Source: Kalmanozyma brasiliensis GHG001
Taxonomy: Eukaryota; Basidiomycota; Ustilaginomycetes; Ustilaginales
DNA: 64,000 nucleotides
NCBI RefSeq assembly: GCF_000497045.1
Contig: NW_015961981.1
Coordinates: 746,401-810,400 of the forward strand
Direction: 5' to 3'
Part shown: piece by piece, positions 40,588 through 50,475 of the stretch
Layout: each line of letters opens with the position of its first letter
Numbering within the stretch: the stretch's first letter is position 1
Made by a program: the position numbers and the translations under genes
The notes under the pieces: generated by a model
What the model saw: only the letters and a program-made list of their open reading frames with translations
What the model was told of the DNA's origin: nothing
Databases searched by the model: none

Positions 40588-43215
40588 TCAACGTCGGCTC
40601 GAGTAGCTACCCGAGTGCTGATGGCGTGGGCTGTCGTAGTATTGACGCTGCGATTGTTGTGAGTACTGCTGCTGTTGCGAATAGTGCTGCTGCTGCTCTG
40701 GCGGATAATCGTAGCTTCGTCCTCCACCACGACCGGCACTGCCGCCACCGCTGCCATACCTTTGCGGGTTGTCCTCGTAGTAGGCGCCGGCATCCCCAGC
40801 GTGGTATTCGCCCCAGCCCTGCTGTTGATACGAGCCCTGCGCACTGGCGCGGCCGTACTGATCGTAGGCAAGAGGGCTCGGCGCGTAGCCTGCGCGGCTG
40901 CCGCTGCGAGAGTGGTCGTAGTAGCCATCCTTGCTCTCGCTGATCTGATCCGACATGCGGTAGCTCTCGAACGTGTTGGAGCTGTCCATCCTCGCGCCAG
41001 CAAAGCGACCGCCGGCGACCGAGCCAACAGGCGTCTCGACGCGCTTGTACTCGGGACCACCCGAGCCAAGGTCTCGGGTGTTGGACCAAGGGGCGGCCGC
41101 TCCTCCAGTAGCAGCCTTCTCGCCGTTCCTCTTGCCTTTGCGCCTCCAGAGACAGCAGCCAAGGGCGATCAAGGCCAAGACGGCAGCACCAGCGACGGCA
41201 ATGCCGATGATCTTGCCGAGGCCAAACTCGGAGGTGGAGCTACCGGCCCTCGAGATGGAAGCGGTGAACTTGGTGCTGTTGACAGCAGCGGGAAGCGAGA
41301 CGAGGGCGGACCCGAGGTTGTACTGCGTGGGCACAACGCCACCCAAAGCGGCGGTTCCGACCGAGATCATCTTGCCGTAGCTTGGGACGCCACCGACAGT
41401 GACGAAGAAATAGGCAGGACCAGGAACGAGGAGGCGGTTCATGGCGATCGTGTTGGGCAAGGGGTTGACCATGTAGGTGACCGAGGCGTCCTCGTTGACA
41501 GTGTAGGTGTAGTCGAGGTAAACGGCACGCTGGCCCATGTTCATAGCGTGCGTCGAGAAACCAGTTCGGATAATAGCAAACTTGGTGTTGGCAGCCTTGG
41601 CGTTCGCCGAGTCCCCCATGAAAGTGCCGTTGACGGTGATGTTGAAGGGGTTGCCGCCGTAGAGAACCGAGGAAGGCATGCCCTGAGGGTAAGGGCGCGG
41701 CTGATCCCAGTAGGGAGGGTACCACTTTTCGATCTCGTACGTCGTGTTGAAGGCCTGCGGGGTGGTGCCGGTGGGCATGTTGAGCGAGACGTCCTGGTGC
41801 GGGTTGGAGCCAGCAATCATGACCGAACCGTCGGAAAGCAGCACGGCAGTCGAGTGGTAGAGACGAGCGATGGTGGAGGGCTGGAAGCCCGTGTTCGAGA
41901 GACGCTGTCCCTTGGGCTTGGAAGGGTCGTAGAGAACGGGCACGTAGGTGGGATCCTGCGAGAGACCCTCGGTGACCACGGTCTGGCCCTGGTACTGGAT
42001 GGTGTTGTACGTGGCGTTGGTGTAACCAGCGGTACCCTTGTTGGCGCCGTTGACGATGACCATGGTTCCGTCGGGGAGGTGGATGAACTGACCCATGCTT
42101 CGGCCCTGAGGCAGAGTCTCCTCCTGGACGTACTGCATGTTAGGGGTCTGGTTGCCTTGGTGATCCTCCGGGGTGATGGACGAGCAATCGGCGGAAGCAG
42201 TGACGCCAAGGATGTTGCCACCGGGACCACTGTAGTTGCCCCAGAAGGTGTCACTCATGACGCTACCGCCGCAGAAGAGGACGGTGGGGGTGTACGAGTT
42301 TTGAGGCGTGAGAGGAAGCATGGCCACGGCGCCCGAAGCCGGGTAGACACGGACGACACCGCCGGGCATCTCGGGGAGTGTGGTTTCGATGTTGTTGTAG
42401 TGGTCCCAGAGGATGGCGCTGGTGTTGGCCTGCATGAAGATCTTGCCGGAAGGCATGAGGTAGGTGTGGGCGTACATGTTGAGACCGTTGGTCTTGCTCA
42501 TGAACTGAGAGATGGGCAAGTTTCCGACGGTCTTGGCGGGGAAGTATTCGTAGGTAGGGTTGGCACCACCGTTCTGGTATAGCGTGTCGGTGGTGGGAGT
42601 GTTGCGGTTGATGTAACCACCGGAAACAGCACCGCCGATGAAGATGACGCTGCCATCCTCGAGCGTCTCGATACCAGGGTACCAACGAGCAGATTGGAGC
42701 ATGTTGACCTGTGTAATGCTGGTGCTGGGCGAGTCGATCCACGTGTCGGAGCCTGGCTCAAGCAGACGAATGGCCCTGGTACCATCGTAATCCTGGTACG
42801 GATTGAGGTTCTGAGCCTGGGAAGCGCCACCATAACCGACAGCCTGGTTGCCTCCAGCGACGAGCCAGGAGCCGTTACCCATCGTCGCACCTGCAGCACA
42901 GAAAGTGTTGGTCTGAACGGCGGTTCCGGTGACCGAGTTGTCCGAGAGCTTGTAGTACGAGCCCCAGACGGGGCGACCGTCTGCGAGACGAGCCGAGTTG
43001 TTCTCTGCCTTGTCCAAGATGAAGACGGTGTCTTCGTCGATGACACCGAGCATCATGGCGGAGGCGAGCGAATTGGTGTTGACGATTTCGAATGTGCCAG
43101 CCTTGTTCGCTGCGGATGCGTGCGAAGAAAGGGCAAGGGCGGCGGTGGCGAAGGTCATGACTTTCGCCGCAAGCGACGAGGACCGCCTCGATGAAGTGGA
43201 GCGTTGCTTGGTCAT
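40588..43215 (-). CDS. GLO1: Membrane-anchored glyoxal oxidase (Glo1-type copper radical oxidase)
   Basis: 875 aa from the ATG at 43215-43213; the frame is open upstream but that part is promoter-like. Order: basic N-terminus plus signal/anchor helix (about 17-35, VMTFATAALALSSHASA); glyoxal oxidase domain about 40-620 with FCAAGATMGNGSWLVAGGN (cysteine of the Cys-Tyr cofactor), ARLYHSTAVLLSDGSVMIAG (axial Tyr-His) and FSTHAMNMGQR (copper His); a transmembrane helix IIGIAVAGAAVLALIALGCC; a basic stop-transfer RRKGKRNG; and a cytoplasmic tail rich in Tyr, Gly and Gln. The enzyme oxidises aldehydes such as methylglyoxal and releases H2O2. In U. maydis, membrane-bound Glo1 is required for filamentous growth and pathogenicity. 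Length agrees with that protein. Catalytic residues are intact. Confidence 0.93.
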   Translation of the reverse strand: MTKQRSTSSRRSSSLAAKVMTFATAALALSSHASAANKAGTFEIVNTNSLASAMMLGVIDEDTVFILDKAENNSARLADGRPVWGSYYKLSDNSVTGTAVQTNTFCAAGATMGNGSWLVAGGNQAVGYGGASQAQNLNPYQDYDGTRAIRLLEPGSDTWIDSPSTSITQVNMLQSARWYPGIETLEDGSVIFIGGAVSGGYINRNTPTTDTLYQNGGANPTYEYFPAKTVGNLPISQFMSKTNGLNMYAHTYLMPSGKIFMQANTSAILWDHYNNIETTLPEMPGGVVRVYPASGAVAMLPLTPQNSYTPTVLFCGGSVMSDTFWGNYSGPGGNILGVTASADCSSITPEDHQGNQTPNMQYVQEETLPQGRSMGQFIHLPDGTMVIVNGANKGTAGYTNATYNTIQYQGQTVVTEGLSQDPTYVPVLYDPSKPKGQRLSNTGFQPSTIARLYHSTAVLLSDGSVMIAGSNPHQDVSLNMPTGTTPQAFNTTYEIEKWYPPYWDQPRPYPQGMPSSVLYGGNPFNITVNGTFMGDSANAKAANTKFAIIRTGFSTHAMNMGQRAVYLDYTYTVNEDASVTYMVNPLPNTIAMNRLLVPGPAYFFVTVGGVPSYGKMISVGTAALGGVVPTQYNLGSALVSLPAAVNSTKFTASISRAGSSTSEFGLGKIIGIAVAGAAVLALIALGCCLWRRKGKRNGEKAATGGAAAPWSNTRDLGSGGPEYKRVETPVGSVAGGRFAGARMDSSNTFESYRMSDQISESKDGYYDHSRSGSRAGYAPSPLAYDQYGRASAQGSYQQQGWGEYHAGDAGAYYEDNPQRYGSGGGSAGRGGGRSYDYPPEQQQHYSQQQQYSQQSQRQYYDSPRHQHSGSYSSRR

Positions 43216-46200
43216 TGTGTGCCTTTCAATGTCGAGATGAACAGGCGGTGGAAGAGGGTGTTGCCAGAAGACCTGACAATGGCGAATGGCCGCTGCTGGG
43301 ATGCTGTCGAGTAGCGAGCGTAGCGCGGATCCGTCGGGATGGATGCTGTTCGTTGAATCTCCTATACGGAAGGGAAGACGATGCGGCGCGCAAACTACAG
43401 AAGGGTATGTCCGTGGGTGGTGATGATGTCGAGGGATGGGACGGTGGATGCGGCGGTGACGAGAGGGAGAGAGGGGAGGGACAAGGAGCGAAAGAAGGAT
43501 GGTGTGTGATGGAGAGCGAAGCGGTGTAGTGAGGCAAGAGGTGCAAGTAGGACGACGAGGTTCGGACGGCAAAGGGATCCGACGTCGACACGGAGGGGGG
43601 CGGGAGCGGCAGCAGAGGCAGAGGCAGGGTGCCGTCAATAACAATAGGAGAGACAGGGAGAGCCAGCCACAGTGGGAAATGCGTTTCGGTTTGGCGTGAA
43701 GCTGCGTTTTCTTGGCTTGGCCAGTCGAGGAACGGCAAGGGCGTGGTGAGCGAGTGTCAAGTGCTGGCCAAACGGAAGCCACACAGATGTGAACCGTCAA
43801 ACACGCACGCACACGCGAAGCACAGCATTTGAGCCAACCATCAGTAATAAAAACAATAAAACTAGCAAACAGAAGAAACACGCACGCAGCACCAAACGGC
43901 GGACGCTCGAGGATCGGTGCGGGCCGTGTCGATTACAGTCTGCAGATACAATACGCTGGCTGGCAGGCGGTGGTGGGATGCCAGAAAAGAGTGATGAAAA
44001 AAAAAAATCACACATGCACGCAAACACTGCCGCTGCTGCAGCCCTTTTCTAAAAAGAGGCTTGCGTTGGTCTCACTTTTGCTTTTGACACTTTGACCGAG
44101 GCTCGCGACAATTTGCTGTCGTGCTGCAGATCAACAGACCCCTTTTTGCCTTCCGTGCTTCCCTCTTCATTTATTCTTTGTTTCTCAGGCAGGCTCGATG
44201 CTGAGCACATTTGAAATCGCGTTCTTTTTTCGAACTCGGCAGGCATTCCAGCGACGAAACGTTGGCTCGGCAAAAGGGGCGCGAGTGAATACAACTATCG
44301 CCGCTTTGTATCCGGCTCCTATGCACAAGATACAAGTCCGTATGCAGGGCGAGGCGTGACCGCTAGCTGCCACTTTCTGGCTGGCTTGCCCGCTTTGACC
44401 CTGACCCTGATCTTCGCCTCGCCTCTTGCTTTGGCAAGCAAGCCGACTTTGCCTCCTCCGACTCTTCGAAGGTGCTGGCGCTGGCGCTGATGATAAACAT
44501 TTTTGACAGCGAGATTCCAACTGCAATATGAGCAGTCGGAACGGACTTGATCGACGCCTTGAGTCAGCTTGCTCTGTTCGTGCTCGCGCGTTGGCCGAAA
44601 GTCTGTCATGTCGACGCAATTCCGACGGCAGCTGAGCAGGCCTTCGCGGCTGCGATCGAGGCGTAGGCTGACTACGCTGAATTGACAGGCCACTTTGCCG
44701 GGAATGCGTCGGCAGCGTTGGGCTCGTGCCTGAGTTCGCTGTTTGCTGCCGCTGCTCTTCTTTGATTCGTCCTCAAGGCAAACGATACTTGCCATGCCGA
44801 ACCGTTCCTTGGATCAGCCGCTCGCTTGATGGACGTGCAGCTCACGGCGATCATTGGGTCATGATCGCTGCCGATGCATCGGCTCGTCCAAGTCTTGGCT
44901 TAGCCGTGCTGTGAGAGGACGGATGCTCGGACGCAGACGGTTGACTAGTCTGCCGACACAATACGCATCTCGGCCATTGTTGACTCGACTATATCAGCGC
45001 GCATCTCCATATGCTCTCTGCTCGCCTTCGCCTCTGTATGTGTTGAAGAGGTATCTTCGTGTGCCGATCTGCCAGCGGAACACCGACACACCGTTTGTCG
45101 CCTCGCCCGATTCATGCCTCGTGCCTCGGGATGTTTGCTCGGCGGTGACTCGCTCGTGTCGGACGATGTGAATTCGCCGCGACGCCAGGCCAGTGCACTG
45201 CAACCCCTCGGCGATGCCGGGCGCCTTGGTCTCGCACTACACCTTGCGGCAAAGTCCTGCCCAGCGCAACGCGCGCAACTCAGCACGCTACGAGCCAGCG
45301 AGCTGACCACCGTCCCGCGGGTTGTCAGGGATAAGGGGTTCCGCTGGAGTCGCCTCTCTGCTGCTTTCTCCTCGCTTAGACTGCTGCGTGGCGTGCAGAT
45401 CGTCGCAGCGCGTCTCTGAGGCTTGGCAGCGATTCTGCCTACCACCTTGCACGTCTCGTTCCCGGCGATTCCGTTGGATCGGCGCGCAGGTAATCTTGGG
45501 CACAACGTCTTGTTTTGCTTGCTCTGCACGGTGCATCGTTGTTGCGTGTGGGTCCAGCAGCGTCGTCTTGCGTCGTACCTCCCCAAACAACGTCTTGGCG
45601 CTGCGAGTTGCTCTGTCTCCGCCAACGCGTTGGATCTCCGCTCGCCCCCCGACTTTTCTGTCCGGCTCGTGTCATTCACGTGTCGCGTCGACGTTGTTAT
45701 GGTCCACAAGGCGAGTCTGGACTTTCTGATGTTGCCTGGCGGCCGAGAGAGCTGTCATCCTTTCGATCGGGTCGGGCTCACGATGGCCGTTGGAGCGAAC
45801 ATGTGAGAGTCGCTCTGGTCGACACCATGCTAATTTAATCTAGCTGACCATCTTTTTGTGACCCCAATTTCAGGCTGCCTTTTTCGACATCCATTGAGTC
45901 GAAAACCCCAATGCGAGAGCAATCTAGCCGGCTCGACCGTATCGGCCGAAAACCGCCCAAATGCCTGCGCGCCTCTGCTTCATGCCATCATCAGTCTCTG
46001 CCTGCACAACAGCGCCTCTCCCACGCATTCCTCCATGGCCACGCTCGAATCCCAGCTGAGCACACAAGTGGCGGTCCAGCAGATGCTATCAGACAGCAGG
46101 AGGCACACAGTGTCAGCCAAGCTACTGTCAGAACGTACGTAGCGAAGCTCGGATTCGCTCCCTACGACGCGGTTGAGCGCAGAACCAATTCAGCTCGAGT

Positions 46201-47259
46201 TCAAATTGTATTGACCAGATATTTTCTATACAGGCGAAGGACCTCGATTCAAAAGATGTAAACCAACTTCAACAATATTGGAATACAAATGCGTGGCCAG
46301 ACGAAGCTCAGGCTCTGGGCTGCGTTGCCATTTCTCTGCGGCGGCGGGTCAGGTGGCCAAATGATCAACCCACTCTCTCTCGCTTGGCTGCCAGAAGAAC
46401 ATCTTTCGCAACAGAGAGGCCGCGCGCACGCCAACTTCGAGAGACCCACACAAAGCGTTGAGAGGAAGCCAGCCGCACGCACGCACCAGAAGCCTGAGTG
46501 ACTGAGTCCAGAGCGCAGAAAGGGTGTCCGCGTGTCTGGTTGCGGGCCCGCTTTCCCTTTCCGCAAAGCAAAGCTCAGCTCGTTGGTTCCACATCCTTGG
46601 CTTCTTTCCACCATACTCCTCTCTGTTCCGTAGTTCCCGGTTTCGATATCGTCGAGCTTCGTTTCTCTTTTCTCGCTTCTCGCTCTCATCCTCGCATACC
46701 GTTCTCAAGACCCGTCCGTCTCGTCTTCCCGTCCTCGGTTCTCAGCATCGGCTCGATTGTATCGGTAAGTGTCGGTCCGCTTAATGATTACGCACTCGGC
46801 TGCTTGGAACATCACTCGCCAGCCGCCTCAGCTTCGTCGCAGTCCGCAGCATCCGACGCATCCGCAGCAGTCCTCGTGCGGCTTTGCCGTTGGCTCAGGA
46901 GCATCCGACCAAATAGTAACGGCAGGCTTCCGAGAGAAGAGAGTCGTCGGTGATATGCGATGCGATGGCTCAGTTCGCATGCATCTGAGTGCGGGTTCTC
47001 GTATCGTTGTCATTAGAAAGAGACAGTCGCTGACCCTGCCCGTGTTCTCTCACTTCCTCCACCATCTTCCTTGCTTCATCATCGCCTCCACTCAATCTTC
47101 GGCTCTCCCGCACATTTCGCTTTGCACCCCGCCACACGCATCCGTCCTCTTCGGACATCCTCGCACCTCTCGCTCTCACGCCACATTGCACATTCCGACC
47201 ACAGATAGTCCTCGGAAACCTCTACAGCCCGTCCAATCCCACCACCTAATTCATTCAAG
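43216..47259. other. Gene-poor interval of about 4 kb
   Basis: The first 700 bases are the GLO1 promoter/leader, purine-rich on the plus strand. From 44.1 to 46.1 kb only overlapping Arg/Cys/Ser-rich ORFs occur on both strands, none credible. Bases 46.5-47.26 kb are C/T-rich and probably form the promoter and leader of the glycine-rich RRM gene; a GTAAGT donor at 46764-46769 suggests a leader intron. An AATTTCAGG motif is at 45866. No repeat, tRNA or transposon is seen. Confidence 0.45.
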
Positions 47260-47802
47260 ATGGCCGCCGCAAAAGTCTACGTCGGAAACCTCTCGTGGAA
47301 CACCACCGACGACAGTCTCGCCCACGCCTTCTCGGCTTACGGTCAGCTCACCGACTACATTGTCATGAAGGACCGTGAGACCGGCCGCTCGCGTGGTTTC
47401 GGCTTTGTCACCTTCGCTTCCCAGGGCGAGGCTGACGCTGCCATCGCCGCCCTCAACGAGCAGGAGCTCGACGGCCGTCGCATCCGTGTCAACATGGCCA
47501 ACTCCCGACCTGCCGGCGGTATGGGCGGTGGCTACGGCGGTGTCACTGGCCAGTACGGCGCCAACTCGTACGGCGGCCAGGGTGGCTACGGCGGTGGCTT
47601 CGGCGGCCAGCCCGGTGGATTCCAGCAGCAGGGCGGCTACGGTGGCTACCAGCAGCCCGGCTTCCAGCCCCAGCAGGGTGGCTACGGCGCTCCCCAGCAG
47701 GGCTACGGTGCTCCTCAGCAGGGCTACGGTGCCCCCCAGCAGGGCTACGGCGCCCCTCAGCAGGGCGGTGGTTACGGTGGCTACAACGGCCAGAGCCAGT
47801 AA
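47260..47802 (+). CDS. Glycine-rich RNA-binding protein, single RRM plus Gly/Gln/Tyr tail
   Basis: 180 aa, single exon, ATG in context CAAGATGGC. The RRM spans about 5-82 with RNP2 KVYVGNLSWN and RNP1 RGFGFVTF, and the typical IRVNMANSRP end. The tail (about 88-180) is a Gly/Tyr/Gln low-complexity domain of GGYGG and QQGYG units ending in four GYGAPQQ heptads. This is the layout of plant GRP7 and animal CIRBP/RBM3, cold- or stress-induced RNA chaperones, and the tail type that drives condensate formation. Smut glycine-rich RRM proteins are known, but I cannot assign a specific named orthologue. Strong third-position C bias suggests high expression. Confidence 0.93.
   Translation: MAAAKVYVGNLSWNTTDDSLAHAFSAYGQLTDYIVMKDRETGRSRGFGFVTFASQGEADAAIAALNEQELDGRRIRVNMANSRPAGGMGGGYGGVTGQYGANSYGGQGGYGGGFGGQPGGFQQQGGYGGYQQPGFQPQQGGYGAPQQGYGAPQQGYGAPQQGYGAPQQGGGYGGYNGQSQ
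47680..47763 (+). repeat. Four tandem 21-bp repeats encoding GYGAPQQ
   Basis: Four head-to-tail 21-base units inside the RRM gene, differing only at synonymous third positions. Each encodes GYGAPQQ. Confidence 0.92.
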
Positions 47803-48447
47803 ACGTGCCGCGCTCTCCGCACCGTTTCCCAGTCTCGCGCAGGTCTCGTCAAGTCTCTAGGTTCCCATTCTCGGTCTCAAGGTTGATGATACCACACCGT
47901 CACAAAATCGCTTCATGCCGCTGCAGGCACATTCCCCCCCTTCCCTCAACGCCTTCACCCCTCTCAGTCTGGCAGACACATCGGCTTAGCGCAATGTCAT
48001 TCATGCCTGTCTGCTCATCGTTGCTGTGTGTGTCGGTGTTTACTCCAGTATGTGTGCGTGCTGCAGTCCCTTTTTATGTGTACCGCTGTGTACGTGTCGC
48101 TGGTTCCTTGTCGCTTTCTGTTCGGATCCGTCAGTGTCAACTGGGACGCCTGCCTCATCCCGATGCCTCGATAAACAGCCACATCTCAATCTCTGATGGC
48201 GAACGACGCGAACCGTGGTTCTGAGGGCAAGATCAATCATGTTGTACATTGAGAAGCGCGACAGCGCAAACAAAGGGGACAGGACATTGTCCAATGACGA
48301 CTGCGCTCTTGACGGAGCGTGACACCGAATCGCTGACGAAGACTAGAAATACAGGGACGGGGACGATGCGAGAACGAGAGATGCGAGCGAGACTAAAGAC
48401 AAAAAGCGGGGGCCACCTACATGGGGTAGCACCTTCGAACCTGGCGA
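47803..48447. other. Convergent 3' region
   Basis: About 645 bases after the RRM gene and before the stop of the minus-strand unknown. An ACAAAGGGGA sequence occurs at about 48275. No gene is supported. Confidence 0.45.
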
Positions 48448-49020
48448 TCACGGAGAATAGCACAATCGGCTAGGTTGGTTGGATTCGACCTTGGAGCAGG
48501 TGCCGCAGTCGGGGCAGGTAGCCCAGAGTTCGGAGCCTGCCCCGTCGTTGTATCGAACGCAGAGCTGGGGGATGCTTTTGCAGTGAGGACCGTGGCGATT
48601 TGAAGAGGGACTACTCCCTGTGCTCCCTGTGTCGATGTCCATATCGCCTGTGCTGGTGGATGGGCCGAGGATGCCCGTCGCCGCTGCTGGGTACGGTTCA
48701 ACATCCGGGTAGTGGGTAGGAAAGTAGTCTGAGCCAGCGGAAGACTTGTGTGCGTGCCCAAAGCCGCTGCTCGACGAAGCGGCGCTCGACCCAGCGGATG
48801 CGAACGGACTCTGACCCATCTGCGCCAACATCGCCGCATTGACATCCGCCGGCAAAGGGTGAAATTGCGCCTCGCCATTAAACACCAACCCTGCACTGCG
48901 CGGCAGACTCAGCTTCGGTCGAATCGAGTAGTCATCCATCGAAGAAGCCTCTTCGAACGCCTTGCGCTTCTTACTGCCGCAATTGGTGTTGATGGAGAGA
49001 GGTGCGGCGGCGTGCGACAT
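48448..49020 (-). CDS. Hypothetical Ser-rich protein with C-terminal Cys/His cluster
   Basis: 190 aa from the ATG at 49020-49018, not recognised. Near the N-terminus, SKKRKAFEEASSMDD contains a nuclear-signal-like KKRK. The middle is Ser/Gly/Ala-rich. The C-terminal 50 residues read HGPHCKSIPQLCVRYNDGAG then ELWATCPDCGTCSKVES, with five Cys (one CPDC pair) and two His, a possible small zinc-binding module. The frame continues upstream (FQSYGLDTASYNPIN) to an acceptor-like TTCCAG preceded by a CTAAC branch consensus at about 49080, so at least one 5' exon is likely and the true N-terminus may be longer. Function unknown. Confidence 0.55.
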   Translation of the reverse strand: MSHAAAPLSINTNCGSKKRKAFEEASSMDDYSIRPKLSLPRSAGLVFNGEAQFHPLPADVNAAMLAQMGQSPFASAGSSAASSSSGFGHAHKSSAGSDYFPTHYPDVEPYPAAATGILGPSTSTGDMDIDTGSTGSSPSSNRHGPHCKSIPQLCVRYNDGAGSELWATCPDCGTCSKVESNQPSRLCYSP

Positions 49021-50475
49021 GTTGATCGGGTTGTACGAGGCCGTGTCGAGGCCGTAGCTCTGGAACACTTGGTGACGTTAGAGGAGAGGGCCGGAGAGAA
49101 GGTCGCTCGAGTATGCACGAGGTGAGAGAAGCTGGCTGGCTGAACGGATGCGTAGTTGGACGCGTTGGAAATGCGCACAAAAGGCTAGGCTTTCGAGAAA
49201 TTTCGCCCTCTTGCGTTGAGGAAACTGGGCCCTGAGGAAACTTGGCCCTGGAATTTGGTCGGGTGAGAGTTGGAAGCGGAGAGCCGAACGGATTCTTCTT
49301 CGAACAGAGTCTTCTTGTAAGGCTGGTCTGGGTGAGCGAGCTGATGGTGTGGGTGTGTGGTGGTAGGTGGAAAAGCTGAAGTAGATGGCGGTGTGAGGGA
49401 TGACGATGTGGTGGGAGGGAAAGACGGCCAGCTGCGGATCGAGGGCAGTTCAGAGGCTGTTGCAACAGGGCACGATGGTTCACCAGCAGCAGCGGGAGGA
49501 TCGTCCAAGCCGCCACAAGCTGGATCGAAGGTGGAGCAGCAGAGGTGTAAGCGGAGGCGGAAGGGAGCGCGACCGCGACTGAGGCAATCTAGTCGGTCGT
49601 GCCGCCGCACTTGGAATCGCCGCCGCTGAGGATGTTCCAAGGCAACGCGCTGCGCAGCGGGTCACACGAACCGAAACCAAAAGCAGATTTTCCAGAAAGT
49701 GCAAACAGAAAGCCCGAAAATCTGGGGTTCTTGCCCTGTCTAGGTCTCGATCATTTTGATCCTCGCAGAGCCGAGTGCAGCCGCATCAACCGTGTTCGAG
49801 TCGCGCTGTGGCGACGCCGGGATGGAAATTGAAAGAGACCCCGGCTAAATTGTCCATTTGGTCGATCCTAATTCGAACTTTTTTTCCCACAGACATCTCA
49901 GCTCCGCTGCACTGCTCTCGATTTAGCACGAAGTTGCTCGGCGGATGGAGCTGATGGTTTGCCGCCTTGCTAAGGCTCAGTGCTGACTCCTTAGACCGGC
50001 ACACCCGCTCGGGTCGTCCGATTCGAAAGCTTGACGGCAGGACCGAATCGACTCGGCTTAGCCCCGAGCTCGCAGGTCTGAGAGCGCGGGCGTAGCCGAC
50101 AAAGAGGGTCCGAGTTTGCTTCGTTCGGATCGGCCGCCGAAGCAGAAGTGCCCTCACGCTTCGGTGATTTGCGTTCATACCGCCAGACTTCATAAGGAGA
50201 GGAGCGAGAGAGTCAGACCCTGTCGGATCACCGGCATTGCCCTGAATGAGGGGACAATCGAGGGTGACGCTCAAGCTCAGTTCCAAATCTGTCCGGCCAA
50301 AGCCTGAAGCGGCGACGCCTTACTAGCCAAGCAAAAAGGCTCTCGTACGATAGTCTTACCGCCCGGAAGGCCCGCACTGTCTGACGGCTCCTCCGCCTCC
50401 TTGAAACTCGCAAGCCCTCTTACCTTCTCTTAGGGTACATGTCCTCTCGCTGCCAGAATCGATGCGCATCTCTCT
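49021..50475. other. Divergent region between 48.4-49.0 kb gene and the Rec114-like gene
   Basis: About 1.45 kb. The left part probably holds 5' exon(s) or the leader of the minus-strand gene. At 49200-49255 a short imperfect duplication (GAGGAAACTGGGCCCT / GAGGAAACTTGGCCCT) occurs. No complete gene is supported. Confidence 0.4.

Noticed and set aside
40675..42582. 635-aa plus-strand ORF antisense to glyoxal oxidase
   Set aside because: It is a reverse-strand shadow of the GC-rich, codon-biased GLO1 frame; its translation is Val/Gly/Asp/Arg-rich with no domain, as expected from antisense reading.
44945..45709. 254-aa minus-strand ORF in the gene-poor interval
   Set aside because: Arg/Ser/Thr/Cys-rich with uneven composition, overlapped by equally long ORFs in other frames, and no domain. 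Treated as chance in GC-rich DNA.
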